Notes: generated by a model from the letters alone, not told the origin. 64,000 bases of DNA from Methylorubrum suomiense (GCF_022179765.1 NZ_BPRE01000001.1:558001-622000); one strand, 5' to 3'. Shown: positions 34,851 to 47,792, numbered from the stretch's first letter. Made by a program: numbers and translations.

Positions 34851-35501
34851 CTAACGCGTGCCGTACATCCGGTCGCCCGCATCGCCGAGGCCCGGCACGA
34901 TGTAGCCGTGGTCGTTGAGATGGCTGTCGATCGCCGCCGTCCAGACCGGCACGTCCGGATGCGCCTCCTGGAACCGGGCGATCCCCTCGGGGGCGGCCAG
35001 CAGGCAGACGAAGCGCAGATCCTTCGCCCCCCGGCTCTTCAGCCGTTCCACCGCCGCCACCGCCGAGTTGGCGGTGGCCAGCATCGGATCGAGCACCAGC
35101 ACGGTTCGATCGGCGAGGTCGGACGGGCTCTTGAAGTAATACTCGACCGCCTGGAGCGTGTCCGGATCGCGGTAGAGCCCGATATGGGCGACGCGGGCCG
35201 AGGGCATCAGCGAGAGCATTCCGTCGAGGAAGCCGACGCCCGCGCGCAGGATCGGAGCGAGGACGAGCTTCTTGCCGGCGATCTGGCGGCCCTCCATGCG
35301 CTGGAGCGGCGTCTCGATCGAGATCGCCTCCAGCGGCAGATCGCGGGTCACCTCGTAGGCCAGCAGCATGCCGATCTCGTTGAGGAGCTCGCGGAATCCC
35401 TTCGTCGAGCGGTCGCGGTCGCGCATCATCGTCAGCTTGTGCTGGACGAGCGGATGATCGACCACCGTGACCGCAGCCGCTCCGCCGCCGCCTGCCTGCA
35501 T
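34851..35501 (-). CDS. upp: Uracil phosphoribosyltransferase
   Basis: Salvages uracil with PRPP to UMP in the cytosol. The 216-aa protein has the family start [40 protein letters not shown], the PRPP loop [14 protein letters not shown], and the C-terminal [17 protein letters not shown] that binds uracil. The start at ATG 35501 adds a short Gly-rich lead; the downstream family core begins at residue 13. It stands alone between hbd and the tyrosinase-like gene. Confidence 0.96.
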   Translation of the reverse strand: MQAGGGGAAAVTVVDHPLVQHKLTMMRDRDRSTKGFRELLNEIGMLLAYEVTRDLPLEAISIETPLQRMEGRQIAGKKLVLAPILRAGVGFLDGMLSLMPSARVAHIGLYRDPDTLQAVEYYFKSPSDLADRTVLVLDPMLATANSAVAAVERLKSRGAKDLRFVCLLAAPEGIARFQEAHPDVPVWTAAIDSHLNDHGYIVPGLGDAGDRMYGTR

Positions 35502-35681
35502 ATCTCCGCTCCCGTTCCGGCCTCGGCGCTCACGATGCCATGAAGCCCCCGCGAAGCCGAGATGGCGCGCGGGGTTATCCGTGAGCAACGTGATCGGGCG
35601 GTCTCGCTCGCCGAGCGTATCCAGGGCGAGGCGTCCGATCTTGAGACCGCATCCGCCGGTGGCCGGATGCCGGCAGGATGT

Positions 35682-36476
35682 TCAATCGGAGAAGGCGCGG
35701 CGCAGCCGCTCGGGGCGCGGTGCGGCGGCCGCTCCGGCCATCGCCATGCCGTGATGACCGCCATGCGCCATCATGTGCCGGTAGCTGTCCAGCAGCTCCC
35801 GGTAGCGCGGCTCGTCGTCGGAGGCGCCCCGCGCGGTCCGGTAGGCCGACCACATCCGATCGATCCAGCCGTGCAGCCGCCAGAACCGGGCGTTGAAGAT
35901 GTTCACCGTCGGGTCGCCGAGATTGACCGGGCTGTCGGGATCGGTCCAGCGGTTGTGGAGCCAGTTGTGCAGGCCGGCTTGCCGGTCCGGGGTCCGGTTC
36001 GTCGGATCGGTGGGGGTCGGCCGGAGATCCGTTTCGAGGAAGAGGGCGAAGTCGTCATCCGTGGCGAACCGGGATGGCTGGGTCTCGACCACGACGATGC
36101 CCTGGGCCTTCTCAGGAGCGAACGGCACGCCGCCGGGCACCGGATCGTCCCGGTCGGCCGGATCCTGGGGCGGCGTCGGCCATCCGGCGAGATACGGGCG
36201 GTGCTGCGGGAACCGCTCCGCCAGGAGCTGAAACATCGCCCGGTGCATGGCCAGGAAGTGCAACCCGTGGCCGGGGGCTCCTTCCTGATGCGCCGCGCGC
36301 TTCCAGCCCTTGGCGTCACCGTAAGCGACGACCTGCGCGGCACCGGCATCGCCGCGTGCCGCCAGATGCCGCCAGAAATCGTAGCGCTGCTCGTAATGCC
36401 ATTGATCGTGATGCTCGCCCCAGCCGAGCGACCGCATGTAATCGTCCATTTCGGACGGCAATCTCGGATCGGACAT
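35682..36476 (-). CDS. Tyrosinase-superfamily (type 3 copper) protein
   Basis: A 264-aa cytosolic-looking protein without a signal peptide. Residues 70-80 (HGLHFLAMHRA) resemble the CuA HGxxFLPWHR block, with His70, His73 and His78 as candidate ligands. Residues 169-174 (LHNWLH) match the CuB LHNxxH motif, and DPTVNIFNARFWRLHGWIDR with His202 and Asp206 matches DPxFxLHHxxxDRxW. The order, spacing and flanking residues support a type 3 copper site. The protein is short and ends in a His/Gly/Met/Ala-rich tail (MMAHGGHHGMAMAG), a possible copper-binding extra. Substrate, if any, is unknown. The start at ATG 36476 is preferred to 36512. Confidence 0.6.
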   Translation of the reverse strand: MSDPRLPSEMDDYMRSLGWGEHHDQWHYEQRYDFWRHLAARGDAGAAQVVAYGDAKGWKRAAHQEGAPGHGLHFLAMHRAMFQLLAERFPQHRPYLAGWPTPPQDPADRDDPVPGGVPFAPEKAQGIVVVETQPSRFATDDDFALFLETDLRPTPTDPTNRTPDRQAGLHNWLHNRWTDPDSPVNLGDPTVNIFNARFWRLHGWIDRMWSAYRTARGASDDEPRYRELLDSYRHMMAHGGHHGMAMAGAAAAPRPERLRRAFSD

Positions 36477-36577
36477 GGACGCTCCCTCCGCGAATCGGAC
36501 GGCAAGCGTCATCTCAATTTGATTGCTTTACAAGAAAATACATCCTCAGGTAGAAATAGTAGCCGAGGAGAAGGGGC

Positions 36578-38671
36578 TCAGGCCAGGGCCGGCGCCGCCT
36601 TCAGCACCAGCACGACCCGCTCGGGCAGATCGACCGTACCGCCGGCTTCCACCGGGGGCCGAGAGCCCTCGGGCACGGTGCCGGTCGGCAGGGTGGTGTC
36701 GAAGACCGGGCGCCACGGGCCGCCGAGCTCCAGGGGCAGAACGAAGGGACAGGGCGCGGTCGCGGCGTTCATCAGGATCAACACGCGCTCCGAGCCGGCG
36801 ATGTCGTTGCTCATCTGCATGCCGAAGGCTTGGCGTTCGCCGTCCGCCCAGGCGGCGGCGTCCATCTCGGCGGCGTCGGGGGAGAGCCAGTGCACGTCCT
36901 TGAGGCCGGTGCCCTCGACCTCGGCGCCCCTCAGGAAATGGCGCCGTCGCAGGGAGAGGCAGACGCGGCGGAGCTGCGCGAGATTTCCGACGAACTCGGC
37001 CAAAGCCGGATCGGGGTCGGTCTCCCAATCCATCCAGCTCAGCGCATTGTCCTGGCAATAGGCGTTGTTGTTGCCGTTCTGGGTGCGCGAGCGCTCGTCG
37101 CCCATCAGCAGCATCGGCACGCCCTGGGCGAAGAACACGCAGGCCAGCATGTTGCGCTTCTGGCGGGCGCGGCTCCCCAGGATCGCCGGATCGTCGGTCG
37201 GCCCCTCGACGCCGTAATTGCAGGAGAGGTTGTGGCCGTGGCCGTCGCGGTTTCCCTCGCCGTTGGCCTCGTTGTGCTTCTCCTCGTAGGCGACGACGTC
37301 GGCCAGCGTGAAGCCGTCATGGGAGGCGACGAAGTTGATGCTGGCCAGGGGCGAGCGGCCGGATGGGAGGAAGATCTCGCGCGAGCCCGAGAGCCCCTGG
37401 GTCAGCTTGGCCAGCGTGCCGCGGTCACCCCGCCAGAAGCCGCGCAGGTTGTCGCGGAACTGGTCGTTCCACTCGCTCCAGCCATAGGGATAGCCGCCGA
37501 GCTGGTAGCCGCCCATGCCGATATCCCAGGGCTCGGCGATGAGCTTCACCCGCGACAGAACGGGATCCTGCGCCACCGCCTGGAAGAAGGCGGCCTCGGG
37601 GGTGAAATCGTGCGGTGCGCGGCCCAGGCTTGAGGCCAGATCGAACCGGAAGCCCGCCACGCCGTAGACGGTCACCCAATGCCGCAGGGAATCGAGCACC
37701 ATCCGCAGGACGCGGGGATGGGCGACGTTCAGGGTATTGCCGCAGCCGGTGCAGTCGATGTTGCGGCGGCGATTGTTCGGGTCGAGCTTGTAATAGCTGA
37801 CATTGTCGATGCCGCGGAACGAGAGCGTCGGGCCGAGATGGTCGCCCTCCGCCGTGTGGTTGTAGACCACGTCGATCAGGGTCTCGATGCCGGCCGCGGC
37901 GAGTTCGCGGATCGCGAAGCGCAGGCCGCTGGCATCGCCCTCGCCGAGATAGCGCGGCTCGGGGGCGAAGTAGTTGTAGGGCTGGTAGCCCCAGAAGTTC
38001 ACGAGACCCTTGTCGACCAGGAAGCGGTCATCGGCGAAGGCCTGGATCGGCAGGAGTTCGAGCGCCGTCACGCCGAGCTTGAGCAGATGCTCGATGATCG
38101 CCGGATGCGCGAGACCGAGATAGGTGCCGCGCTCCGCCTCCGAGAGCGCCGGATGCGTCATGGTCAGCGCCTTGACGTGGGCCTCGTAGATCACCGTCTC
38201 GTGCAGCGGTCGCGGTGCCGAGAGCGTCACCGGCTCGGGGGTGTCCGGCCGCGTCACGACGCAGCGCGGCAGGAACGGGGCGCTGTCGCGGCGGTCGAGC
38301 TGCTCCTCGCGGACGCCGCCGCGGCGATTGCCGAAGATCGCATCGTGCCAGCGGATGCGGCCGGAGATCTCGCGGGCATAGGGGTCGAGGACGAGCTTGG
38401 CCGGGTTGAAGCGGTGACCGGCGGCGGGCTCCCAGGGCCCGGACACGCGGTAGCCGTAGAGCTGGCCCGGCAGCAGGCCGTGGACGTAGCCGTGGAAGAT
38501 GTCGTCGGTCCGGCAGGGCAGCCGGATCGTGCGTGTTTCGTGGCGCACGCCCGGCTCGAACAGGCAGAGATCGACCGCCGTCGCGTGCTGCGAGAAGAGG
38601 GCGAAGTTGACGCCGCGGCCGTCGAAATGCGCGCCGAGCGGCGTCGGCAGGCCCTCTTCGATGACGATCAT
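36578..38671 (-). CDS. glgX: Glycogen debranching enzyme GlgX (isoamylase type)
   Basis: Hydrolyses alpha-1,6 branches of glycogen limit dextrins. The 697-aa GH13 protein has the N-terminal CBM48 domain (PLGAHFDGRGVNFALFSQHA), then the catalytic barrel with DVVYNHTAEGD, VAGFRFDLASSLGR (nucleophile Asp), LIAEPWDIGMGGYQ (acid/base Glu) and SHDGFTLADVV (third Asp). The C-terminus is the GH13 beta-sandwich. It is complete, with the start at ATG 38671. It is divergent from the ArsR-methyltransferase gene. No other glg genes are next to it. Confidence 0.95.
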   Translation of the reverse strand: MIVIEEGLPTPLGAHFDGRGVNFALFSQHATAVDLCLFEPGVRHETRTIRLPCRTDDIFHGYVHGLLPGQLYGYRVSGPWEPAAGHRFNPAKLVLDPYAREISGRIRWHDAIFGNRRGGVREEQLDRRDSAPFLPRCVVTRPDTPEPVTLSAPRPLHETVIYEAHVKALTMTHPALSEAERGTYLGLAHPAIIEHLLKLGVTALELLPIQAFADDRFLVDKGLVNFWGYQPYNYFAPEPRYLGEGDASGLRFAIRELAAAGIETLIDVVYNHTAEGDHLGPTLSFRGIDNVSYYKLDPNNRRRNIDCTGCGNTLNVAHPRVLRMVLDSLRHWVTVYGVAGFRFDLASSLGRAPHDFTPEAAFFQAVAQDPVLSRVKLIAEPWDIGMGGYQLGGYPYGWSEWNDQFRDNLRGFWRGDRGTLAKLTQGLSGSREIFLPSGRSPLASINFVASHDGFTLADVVAYEEKHNEANGEGNRDGHGHNLSCNYGVEGPTDDPAILGSRARQKRNMLACVFFAQGVPMLLMGDERSRTQNGNNNAYCQDNALSWMDWETDPDPALAEFVGNLAQLRRVCLSLRRRHFLRGAEVEGTGLKDVHWLSPDAAEMDAAAWADGERQAFGMQMSNDIAGSERVLILMNAATAPCPFVLPLELGGPWRPVFDTTLPTGTVPEGSRPPVEAGGTVDLPERVVLVLKAAPALA

Positions 38672-38923
38672 CCCGGTCCTTCGTCTTGGCCCGTGTCTCG
38701 GCCCACGTCTGGCCTCGGTTTCGGCCTTCGTCCGGTCGGGCTGGAACGATCGCGCCCGCCGGGCTCCCGGCCGCGGGAGGCTGCCCAACTTGGTTAAAGA
38801 CTGCCCGGGGGAAGCTCAAGCGGGCGAACCGAAACGGGGGCCCGGCGCGGGGCCGCCGCGGCAGATCCTGGCCTGCGGGTCTCCGGCCCATGCGAATTCG
38901 CTTGCGCCCCTTCGACTACGAAT

Positions 38924-38939
38924 ATAAAGATATCTTTAT
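38924..38939. promoter_or_regulatory. Perfect 16-bp palindromic operator overlapping a start codon
   Basis: ATAAAGATATCTTTAT is perfectly self-complementary and stands out as AT-rich in this genome. Its last two bases are the first two of the annotated ATG (38938). An autoregulatory site for the ArsR-type gene it overlaps is likely; the motif resembles those I associate with SahR-type regulators of methionine genes (from memory). Confidence 0.75.
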
Positions 38940-39963
38940 GTCTAGCGAGAGCAGCCCCGGGACGGCTTCGCCAACGGCTTCGGTGCCTTTTGCCGAGGCC
39001 CTCGCCGTGTTGCGCGCCGCCGCCGAGGAGACACGCCTGCGCATTCTGGCGCTGCTGGCGGAGGGCGAGCTGTCGGTCTCCGACCTCACCGACATCCTGG
39101 GTCAGTCGCAGCCGCGCATCTCGCGCCATCTCAAGCTTCTCGTCGAATCCGGGCTGATCGAGCGCCATCGCGAGGGGGCTTGGGCGTTCTTCCGCCTGCG
39201 GGAGGCGGCGATCGGCTTCGTCGAGCCGTTGATCGCCGCGCTCAAGCGCGAGGCGCCGCCGCTCTCCGAGGATCGGGCCCGGCTCGATTCGGTGCGGGCG
39301 CAGCGCGCCGAGGCCGCCCAGACCTTCTTCGCCCGCCTCGCCCCCAAATGGGACCGGCTGCGCTCGCTCCATGTCCCCGAGGCGACCGTCGAGGCGGCGG
39401 TTCTCGCCGCCCTCGGCGACCGGCCGATCCGTCACGTGGTCGATCTCGGCACCGGCACCGGCAAGATGCTGGCTCTGCTGGCGCCCCGCGCCGGCCGCGC
39501 CACCGGACTCGATTCGAGCCACGCCATGCTCTCCGTCGCCCGGGCGAACCTGGAGCAGGCCGGCCTGTCGCGGGTCGATCTGCGCCAGGGCGACCTGCAC
39601 GCGCCGCCCTTCGGCCGGGCGGGCTTCGATCTCGTGGTGCTGCATCAGGTGCTGCATTATCTGGACGATCCGGCCCGGGCGCTTCGCGAGGCCGCCCGCC
39701 TCGTCGCTCCGGGCGGACGCCTTCTCGTGGTCGATTTCGCGCCCCACAGCCTCGAACAGCTGCGCGAGACCCAGGCCCATCGCCGCCTCGGGTTCAGTGC
39801 CGAGCAGGTGACGGGCTGGCTGGTCCAGGCGGGCCTCGGCCGGGTCGAGAGCCGCCATCTCGCTCCCGACGACGGCACCGAGCATCCGCTCACCGTCACG
39901 CTCTGGCTCGCCCACGATGCCGCGATCCGTCCGGCGGCGCAGGATGAGCGGGCGGTGGCCTGA
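38938..39963 (+). CDS. ArsR-family regulator fused to a SAM-dependent methyltransferase domain
   Basis: A 341-aa two-domain protein. Residues about 18-100 form an ArsR winged helix (EETRLRILALLAEGELSVSD, then QPRISRHLKLLVESGLIE). Residues about 145-320 form a class I methyltransferase fold with VVDLGTGTGKMLALLAP, GLDSSHAML and VLHQVLHYLDDPARAL. Such fusions occur in alphaproteobacteria and I associate them with S-adenosylhomocysteine/methionine control. It precedes metF and metH in the same orientation, which supports that. The start is unclear: ATG 38938 lies in the palindrome and has no ribosome site; GTG 38983, just before the helix-turn-helix, would leave the palindrome in the leader. Confidence 0.85.
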   Translation: MSSESSPGTASPTASVPFAEALAVLRAAAEETRLRILALLAEGELSVSDLTDILGQSQPRISRHLKLLVESGLIERHREGAWAFFRLREAAIGFVEPLIAALKREAPPLSEDRARLDSVRAQRAEAAQTFFARLAPKWDRLRSLHVPEATVEAAVLAALGDRPIRHVVDLGTGTGKMLALLAPRAGRATGLDSSHAMLSVARANLEQAGLSRVDLRQGDLHAPPFGRAGFDLVVLHQVLHYLDDPARALREAARLVAPGGRLLVVDFAPHSLEQLRETQAHRRLGFSAEQVTGWLVQAGLGRVESRHLAPDDGTEHPLTVTLWLAHDAAIRPAAQDERAVA

Positions 39964-39988
39964 CATCGGGGCCCGACGCGGTTTCGTC

Positions 39989-40045
39989 ACGGGCAAGACG
40001 AGACGGGCAAGACGAGACGGCCAAGATCAAGACGGCCAAGCCGAC
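39989..40045 (+). repeat. Four-unit 14-nt tandem repeat upstream of metF
   Basis: ACGGGCAAGACGAG occurs twice in a row (39989-40016), then as ACGGCCAAGATCAAG and ACGGCCAAGCCGAC. It fills the gap between the regulator and metF and lacks AT-rich operator sequence. Confidence 0.75.
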
Positions 40046-40101
40046 ACGACTGAGACATGATCCGACAACAAGACCGAATGGACACGAAGGGACGAGATCC
40101 G

Positions 40102-41019
40102 ATGCCCAGCGCTTCCCAGCACCGCGCCAGCCGCGACGGCTTCCGCCCAATCCGCGTCTCGATCGAGTTCTTTCCGCCCAAGACCGAGGAGATGGAGAAG
40201 ATCCTCTGGTCCTCGATCGAGCGACTGGCGCCGCTGCAGCCCAAATTCGTCTCGGTGACCTACGGCGCGGGCGGCTCCACCCGCGAGCGCACCCACAACA
40301 CCGTGGCCCGCATGGTGCGCGAGACCAGCCTCAAGCCCGCCGCCCATCTCACCTGCGTGAACGCCACGCGGGAGGAGATCGACGCGGTGGTGCAGTCCTA
40401 TTGGGATGCGGGCGTGCGCCACATCGTGGCCCTGCGCGGCGATCCGGCCGAGGGCGTCGGCTACACCTACCGGCCGCATCCCGGCGGCTACGCCCAGACA
40501 TCCGATCTGGTGGCCGGCATCAAGCGGATCGGCGACTTCAAGGTCTCGGTCTCGGCCTATCCGGAGAAGCACCCGGAGGCCGCCTCGCTCGATGCCGATA
40601 TCGACGCCCTCAAGGCCAAGGTCGATGCGGGCGCCGATCAGGCGATCACCCAGTTCTTCTTCGACAACGAGATCTATCTCCGCTACCTCGACAAGGTGCG
40701 TGCCGCCGGCATCGAGATCCCGATCATCCCGGGCATCCTGCCGGTGCAGAACTTCAAGCAGGCGGCCAACTTCGCCCGCCGCACCGGCGCCTCCGTGCCC
40801 TACTGGCTCGCCGCCCGCTTCGAGGGGCTGGAGAACGACGTCGAGACCCGCCGCCTCGTGGCCGCCGCGGTCGCCGCCGAGCAGGTGCTCGACCTCGTCG
40901 ACCAGGGCGTGGAGGATTTCCACTTCTACTCGATGAACCGCTCCGACCTCGTCTACGCCATCTGTCACCTGCTCGGCCTGCGCTCGCAGGCCCCGAAGGC
41001 GGCCGCGAAGGCGGCGTAA
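40102..41019 (+). CDS. metF: Methylenetetrahydrofolate reductase
   Basis: Reduces 5,10-methylene-THF to 5-methyl-THF, the methyl donor for MetH. The 305-aa FAD-dependent TIM-barrel protein has SIEFFPPKTEEMEKILW, FVSVTYGAGGSTRERTHNTV, HLTCVNATREEID, LRGDP, and AITQFFFDNEIYLRYL with IPGILPVQNF. The start at ATG 40102 follows AAGGGA; ATG 40078 and 40057 are in frame and possible. It is the second gene of the regulator-metF-metH series. Confidence 0.96.
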   Translation: MPSASQHRASRDGFRPIRVSIEFFPPKTEEMEKILWSSIERLAPLQPKFVSVTYGAGGSTRERTHNTVARMVRETSLKPAAHLTCVNATREEIDAVVQSYWDAGVRHIVALRGDPAEGVGYTYRPHPGGYAQTSDLVAGIKRIGDFKVSVSAYPEKHPEAASLDADIDALKAKVDAGADQAITQFFFDNEIYLRYLDKVRAAGIEIPIIPGILPVQNFKQAANFARRTGASVPYWLAARFEGLENDVETRRLVAAAVAAEQVLDLVDQGVEDFHFYSMNRSDLVYAICHLLGLRSQAPKAAAKAA

Positions 41020-41045
41020 CCGCCCGCTTCTCCCCCCTGATCCCC

Positions 41046-41156
41046 TCCTGAAATGCCGAGTGTTAGCTCGGCCGCGAAGGGGGTCTCCAGGGTTCACCGT
41101 GCCTTCCGGAGGTCTCCTTCGAGGCCTCCGCTTCGCTCCGGCACCTCGGGATGAGG
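41046..41156. repeat. Interspersed inverted repeat, copy D
   Basis: The right part is recognisable (GGAGGTCTCCTTCGAGGCC and GCACCTCGGGATGAGG). The left arm is strongly diverged. It lies inside the presumed metF-metH operon. Confidence 0.65.
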
Positions 41157-41217
41157 TGGGTTGATGGGACCGACGCTTTCGGCCATCGCCATCCCGGAAA
41201 ATCCAGGATCGTCCGAC

Positions 41218-44970
<3,753 letters not shown>

Positions 44971-44977
44971 GTCACAC

Positions 44978-45003
44978 CCGGCGCGGGATCGCCCCCGCGC
45001 CGG
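44978..45003 (+). terminator. Hairpin downstream of metH
   Basis: A perfect 10-bp stem, CCGGCGCGGG and CCCGCGCCGG, with a 6-nt loop begins 8 nt after the metH stop. The following bases are only modestly T-rich. Confidence 0.5.
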
Positions 45004-45093
45004 CACTTTGCCCTTGCCGGGTCGGGCCCCGGCGGGGCAAGCCGACGGACCGGCCGGAGCGGCGACGCTTCGGCCCCTTCAGGAAACAGTCCG

Positions 45094-45306
45094 ATGCGCC
45101 CCACGCTCCTCGTCCTCGCCGCGGCCCTGGCCTGCGGTCTCGCCGCCTGCAGCAGCACGGAGTCCGGCAATTCGGGCCTGTCGCAGAGCTTCGACACCGG
45201 CAATTACCGCCGCTCGAACGACACCAACGGCACGATGGACCGCAAGGACGTGAACCGCGCCTACACGCAGCCCTCGCTGCCCTCGATCGCCAATCGCGGG
45301 TTCTGA
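45094..45306 (+). CDS. Small lipoprotein, 70 aa
   Basis: A 70-residue product with a lipoprotein signal MRPTLLVLAAALACGLAAC; the lipobox is LAAC with Cys19 as the lipidation site. The mature part is short, Ser/Asn/Thr-rich and polar (SSTESGNSGLSQSFDTGNYR), ending SLPSIANRGF. No domain is recognised. It follows metH by 123 nt after a hairpin, so it probably has its own promoter. It is convergent with rlmN across repeat copy E. Confidence 0.75.
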   Translation: MRPTLLVLAAALACGLAACSSTESGNSGLSQSFDTGNYRRSNDTNGTMDRKDVNRAYTQPSLPSIANRGF

Positions 45307-45369
45307 TTTCTCTCGAAAGACGAGGCGGCCGGGTCTCACCGGCTGCCGGATCCTCATCCCAACCCACCG

Positions 45370-45486
45370 CCCTCATCCTGAGGTGGCGGCGCGAAGCGGC
45401 GCCCTCGAAGGAGGGCTCCAGGGCTCGCTGAGACATCTGGAGCCCTCCTTCGAGGCCCGCTGGGCGGGCACCTCAGGATGAGGGGG
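45370..45486. repeat. Interspersed inverted repeat, copy E
   Basis: CCTCATCCTGAGGTGGCGGC, CTCGAAGGAGGGCTCCAGGG, CTGGAGCCCTCCTTCGAGGC and CACCTCAGGATGAGGG occur in order, forming one long hairpin. It lies between the convergent lipoprotein and rlmN genes and is nearly identical to copy A. Confidence 0.93.
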
Positions 45487-45507
45487 ACGGGATGGAGGGG
45501 GGACTCC

Positions 45508-46785
45508 TCAATCGTCCCCGCCCGCGTAAAACCCCTCGGCGCCGAGGCCCTCTTCGAGCATCATCCGGGCGCGGGCGCGCAGCTTTTCCGTCTCGCTCTT
45601 CAGCTGGCCGCAGGCCGCCAGGATGTCGCGCCCACGGGGGGTGCGCACCGGCGAGGCGTAGCCGGCGTTGAAGACGATCTCGGAGAAGTGGTCGATCCGC
45701 TCCCAGTCCGAGCACTCGTATTTCGAGCCGGGCCAGGGATTGAACGGGATCAGGTTGATCTTGGCCGGAATGCCCTTGAGGAGCCGCACCAGGGCGCGGG
45801 CATCCGCATCCGAATCGTTGACGCCCTTGAGCATCACGTATTCGAAGGTGATGCGCCGCGCGTTGCTCACCCCCGGATAGTTTCGGCACGCCTCGAGCAA
45901 CTGGGCGATCGGGTATTTGCGGTTCAGCGGCACCAGCTCGTCGCGCAGATCGTCGCGCACGGCGTGCAGCGAGATCGCCAGCATGGCGTTCGCCTCGAGG
46001 CCCAGACGCTCGATCTGCGGCACGACCCCGGAGGTCGAGACCGTGATGCGGCGCCGCGACAGGGCCAGGCCCTCTTGGTCGGACATCACCGCCACCGCGT
46101 CGATCACGGCGTCGAGATTGTAGAGAGGCTCGCCCATGCCCATGAAGACGATGTTGGTGACGAGGCGCCCGACCTCGCCGCCATCCTTGCTCGGCATCTG
46201 CCCGGCGAAATCCCCGAGCGCGTCGCGGGCGACCACGAGCTGCGACACGATCTCCGCCGTCGAGAGATTGCGCACGAGGCGCTGCGTGCCGGTGTGGCAG
46301 AACGAGCAGGTCAGCGTGCAGCCGACCTGGGACGAGACGCAGAGCGTGCCGCGATCGTCGCCGGGAATGTAGACGCACTCGATCTCGGCGCCGCGATTGT
46401 GATCGTGGGCGCCGGTCGGCGCCATGCGCAGCAGCCATTTGCGGGTGCCGTCCCGCGAGACCTGCTCGCTCACGACCTCCGGCCGGTCCAGGGTGAAGGC
46501 GTCCGCAAGCTGCGCCTTCAGCCCCTTGCCGACATTGGTCATCTCGGCGAAGTCGCGGGCGCCGCGCACGTAGATCCAGTGCCAGACCTGGGAGACGCGC
46601 ATCCGCGTCTCGCGCTCGGCCACGCCGATTTCGAGCAATGCCTGCTTCAGGTCGGCCCGGGACAGGCCGACGAGCGAGCGCTTGCGGCCGGGCAGGCGTG
46701 AGAGTGCCGTGACCTCGGGGGCCTTCTCGATCGGAGGAACGGCGCGCGTCTCGCGCCGGGCGGTGTCGAACGACGCCGTCGCCAT
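45508..46785 (-). CDS. rlmN: 23S rRNA (adenine-C2)-methyltransferase RlmN
   Basis: A radical SAM enzyme that methylates C2 of A2503 in 23S rRNA and of A37 in some tRNAs. The 425-aa protein has the [4Fe-4S] motif C-x3-C-x2-C as [11 protein letters not shown] (Cys156, 160, 163), preceded by [20 protein letters not shown], then [18 protein letters not shown] and [20 protein letters not shown]. The C-terminal loop ([15 protein letters not shown]) holds the methyl-carrying Cys. The start at ATG 46785 ([11 protein letters not shown]) fits; ATG 46818 is possible. Confidence 0.95.
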   Translation of the reverse strand: MATASFDTARRETRAVPPIEKAPEVTALSRLPGRKRSLVGLSRADLKQALLEIGVAERETRMRVSQVWHWIYVRGARDFAEMTNVGKGLKAQLADAFTLDRPEVVSEQVSRDGTRKWLLRMAPTGAHDHNRGAEIECVYIPGDDRGTLCVSSQVGCTLTCSFCHTGTQRLVRNLSTAEIVSQLVVARDALGDFAGQMPSKDGGEVGRLVTNIVFMGMGEPLYNLDAVIDAVAVMSDQEGLALSRRRITVSTSGVVPQIERLGLEANAMLAISLHAVRDDLRDELVPLNRKYPIAQLLEACRNYPGVSNARRITFEYVMLKGVNDSDADARALVRLLKGIPAKINLIPFNPWPGSKYECSDWERIDHFSEIVFNAGYASPVRTPRGRDILAACGQLKSETEKLRARARMMLEEGLGAEGFYAGGDD

Positions 46786-46920
46786 GGAAATGACCTTGGT
46801 AGCTGGAATTTCTCTCATATACGCGGATTCGTCCGCGAACGCGAATGCGCCGGCCGCGCGGAGCACATTCCGATGCAGCGGAGGCCGCCTCGTCGTAAGG
46901 GGGCGCCCCGGATCAGGCGC

Positions 46921-47523
46921 TCAACGGCCTTTCGACCGTTTCGGGCGGGCCGGCACCGGACCGATCGCGATCCGCGTCTTCGGCCCGAGTCGCCGCAGCA
47001 GGCGGCGGAGATCCGCGGGCCTGAGGGCGACGCAGCCCTCCGTGGGCCGAAACCCCTCGCGGGCGATGTGCATGAAGATGGCCGATCCCCGGCCGGGGCG
47101 GATCGGGCCGCGGTTGTGGTCGAGATCGAGCACGAGGTCGTAGAGCCCGTCGTCGCGCCACATCGATTCGGCGCTGGTCGGGCTCGGCAGGCGGATCGGC
47201 CGGTTGTAGCGTCGATCCTGCGCGGCGTCGCACCAGCCGTCGTCCCGGCGTGTCGCCCGCAGCGGCAGCGGGCTCGCCGGCCGCACGGGAAAGCGGTCCG
47301 GCCGGTAATACCCACCGCGCAGGCGAAACACGCCGCGGGGCGAGGCCCCGTCGCCCTCGCGCTTGACCGCCTGTACCCCGGAGCGTCCGAGCGCGCAGGG
47401 GATGACCGCCGCCCCCGCCACGAGCCGGCCCGCATCGGGCGAGCCCGGCAGAGGATGCACCCGCACCATCGCCAGCGCCGCCGGCCTCCGCTTTCCGCCC
47501 GTTCCCGGCCCGACATGCGTCAT
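46921..47523 (-). CDS. L,D-transpeptidase family (YkuD) protein
   Basis: A 200-aa protein with a YkuD catalytic motif HIAREGFRPTEGCVAL near residues 153-168 (His, then Thr-x-Gly-Cys with the nucleophile Cys). The N-terminal half has short strand motifs (RVHPLPGSPDAGRLV, GRSGVQAVKREGDGASPRG). YkuD proteins cross-link peptidoglycan or attach proteins to it. No signal peptide is evident, so export is unclear. The small size fits the single-domain subgroup that acts as L,D-carboxypeptidase or unknown. It is divergent from the response regulator gene. Confidence 0.82.
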   Translation of the reverse strand: MTHVGPGTGGKRRPAALAMVRVHPLPGSPDAGRLVAGAAVIPCALGRSGVQAVKREGDGASPRGVFRLRGGYYRPDRFPVRPASPLPLRATRRDDGWCDAAQDRRYNRPIRLPSPTSAESMWRDDGLYDLVLDLDHNRGPIRPGRGSAIFMHIAREGFRPTEGCVALRPADLRRLLRRLGPKTRIAIGPVPARPKRSKGR

Positions 47524-47792
47524 GTCCGGTTCGTTCCTTCACCGTAGCGTTGTCGCCCTTTTGCCCGTCCGGGCTGTGCGTTAGCGCGCGAGACAGACCG
47601 TCGAACATGGCGAAAATGCTGCATAAGCATACGTGCTGGATGGTCTAGAGGCGTGAATGATCTAAATTAACGCTCAGGCAGGGCCGTACGGGCGCTGCCG
47701 ACGGTGGACCTTTGGGCACATGCTCTCGGACCAGTCCTCCGTCATGATCTCCTTTCTGTCGCCTGCCCGAGCCTCTGGGCTCGGGTCACCGG

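Noticed and set aside
38686..38937. An extended N-terminus of the ArsR-methyltransferase protein upstream of 38938
   Set aside because: The open frame extends to 38686, but it would run through the glgX promoter region and the palindrome and adds Arg/Pro-rich sequence without similarity.
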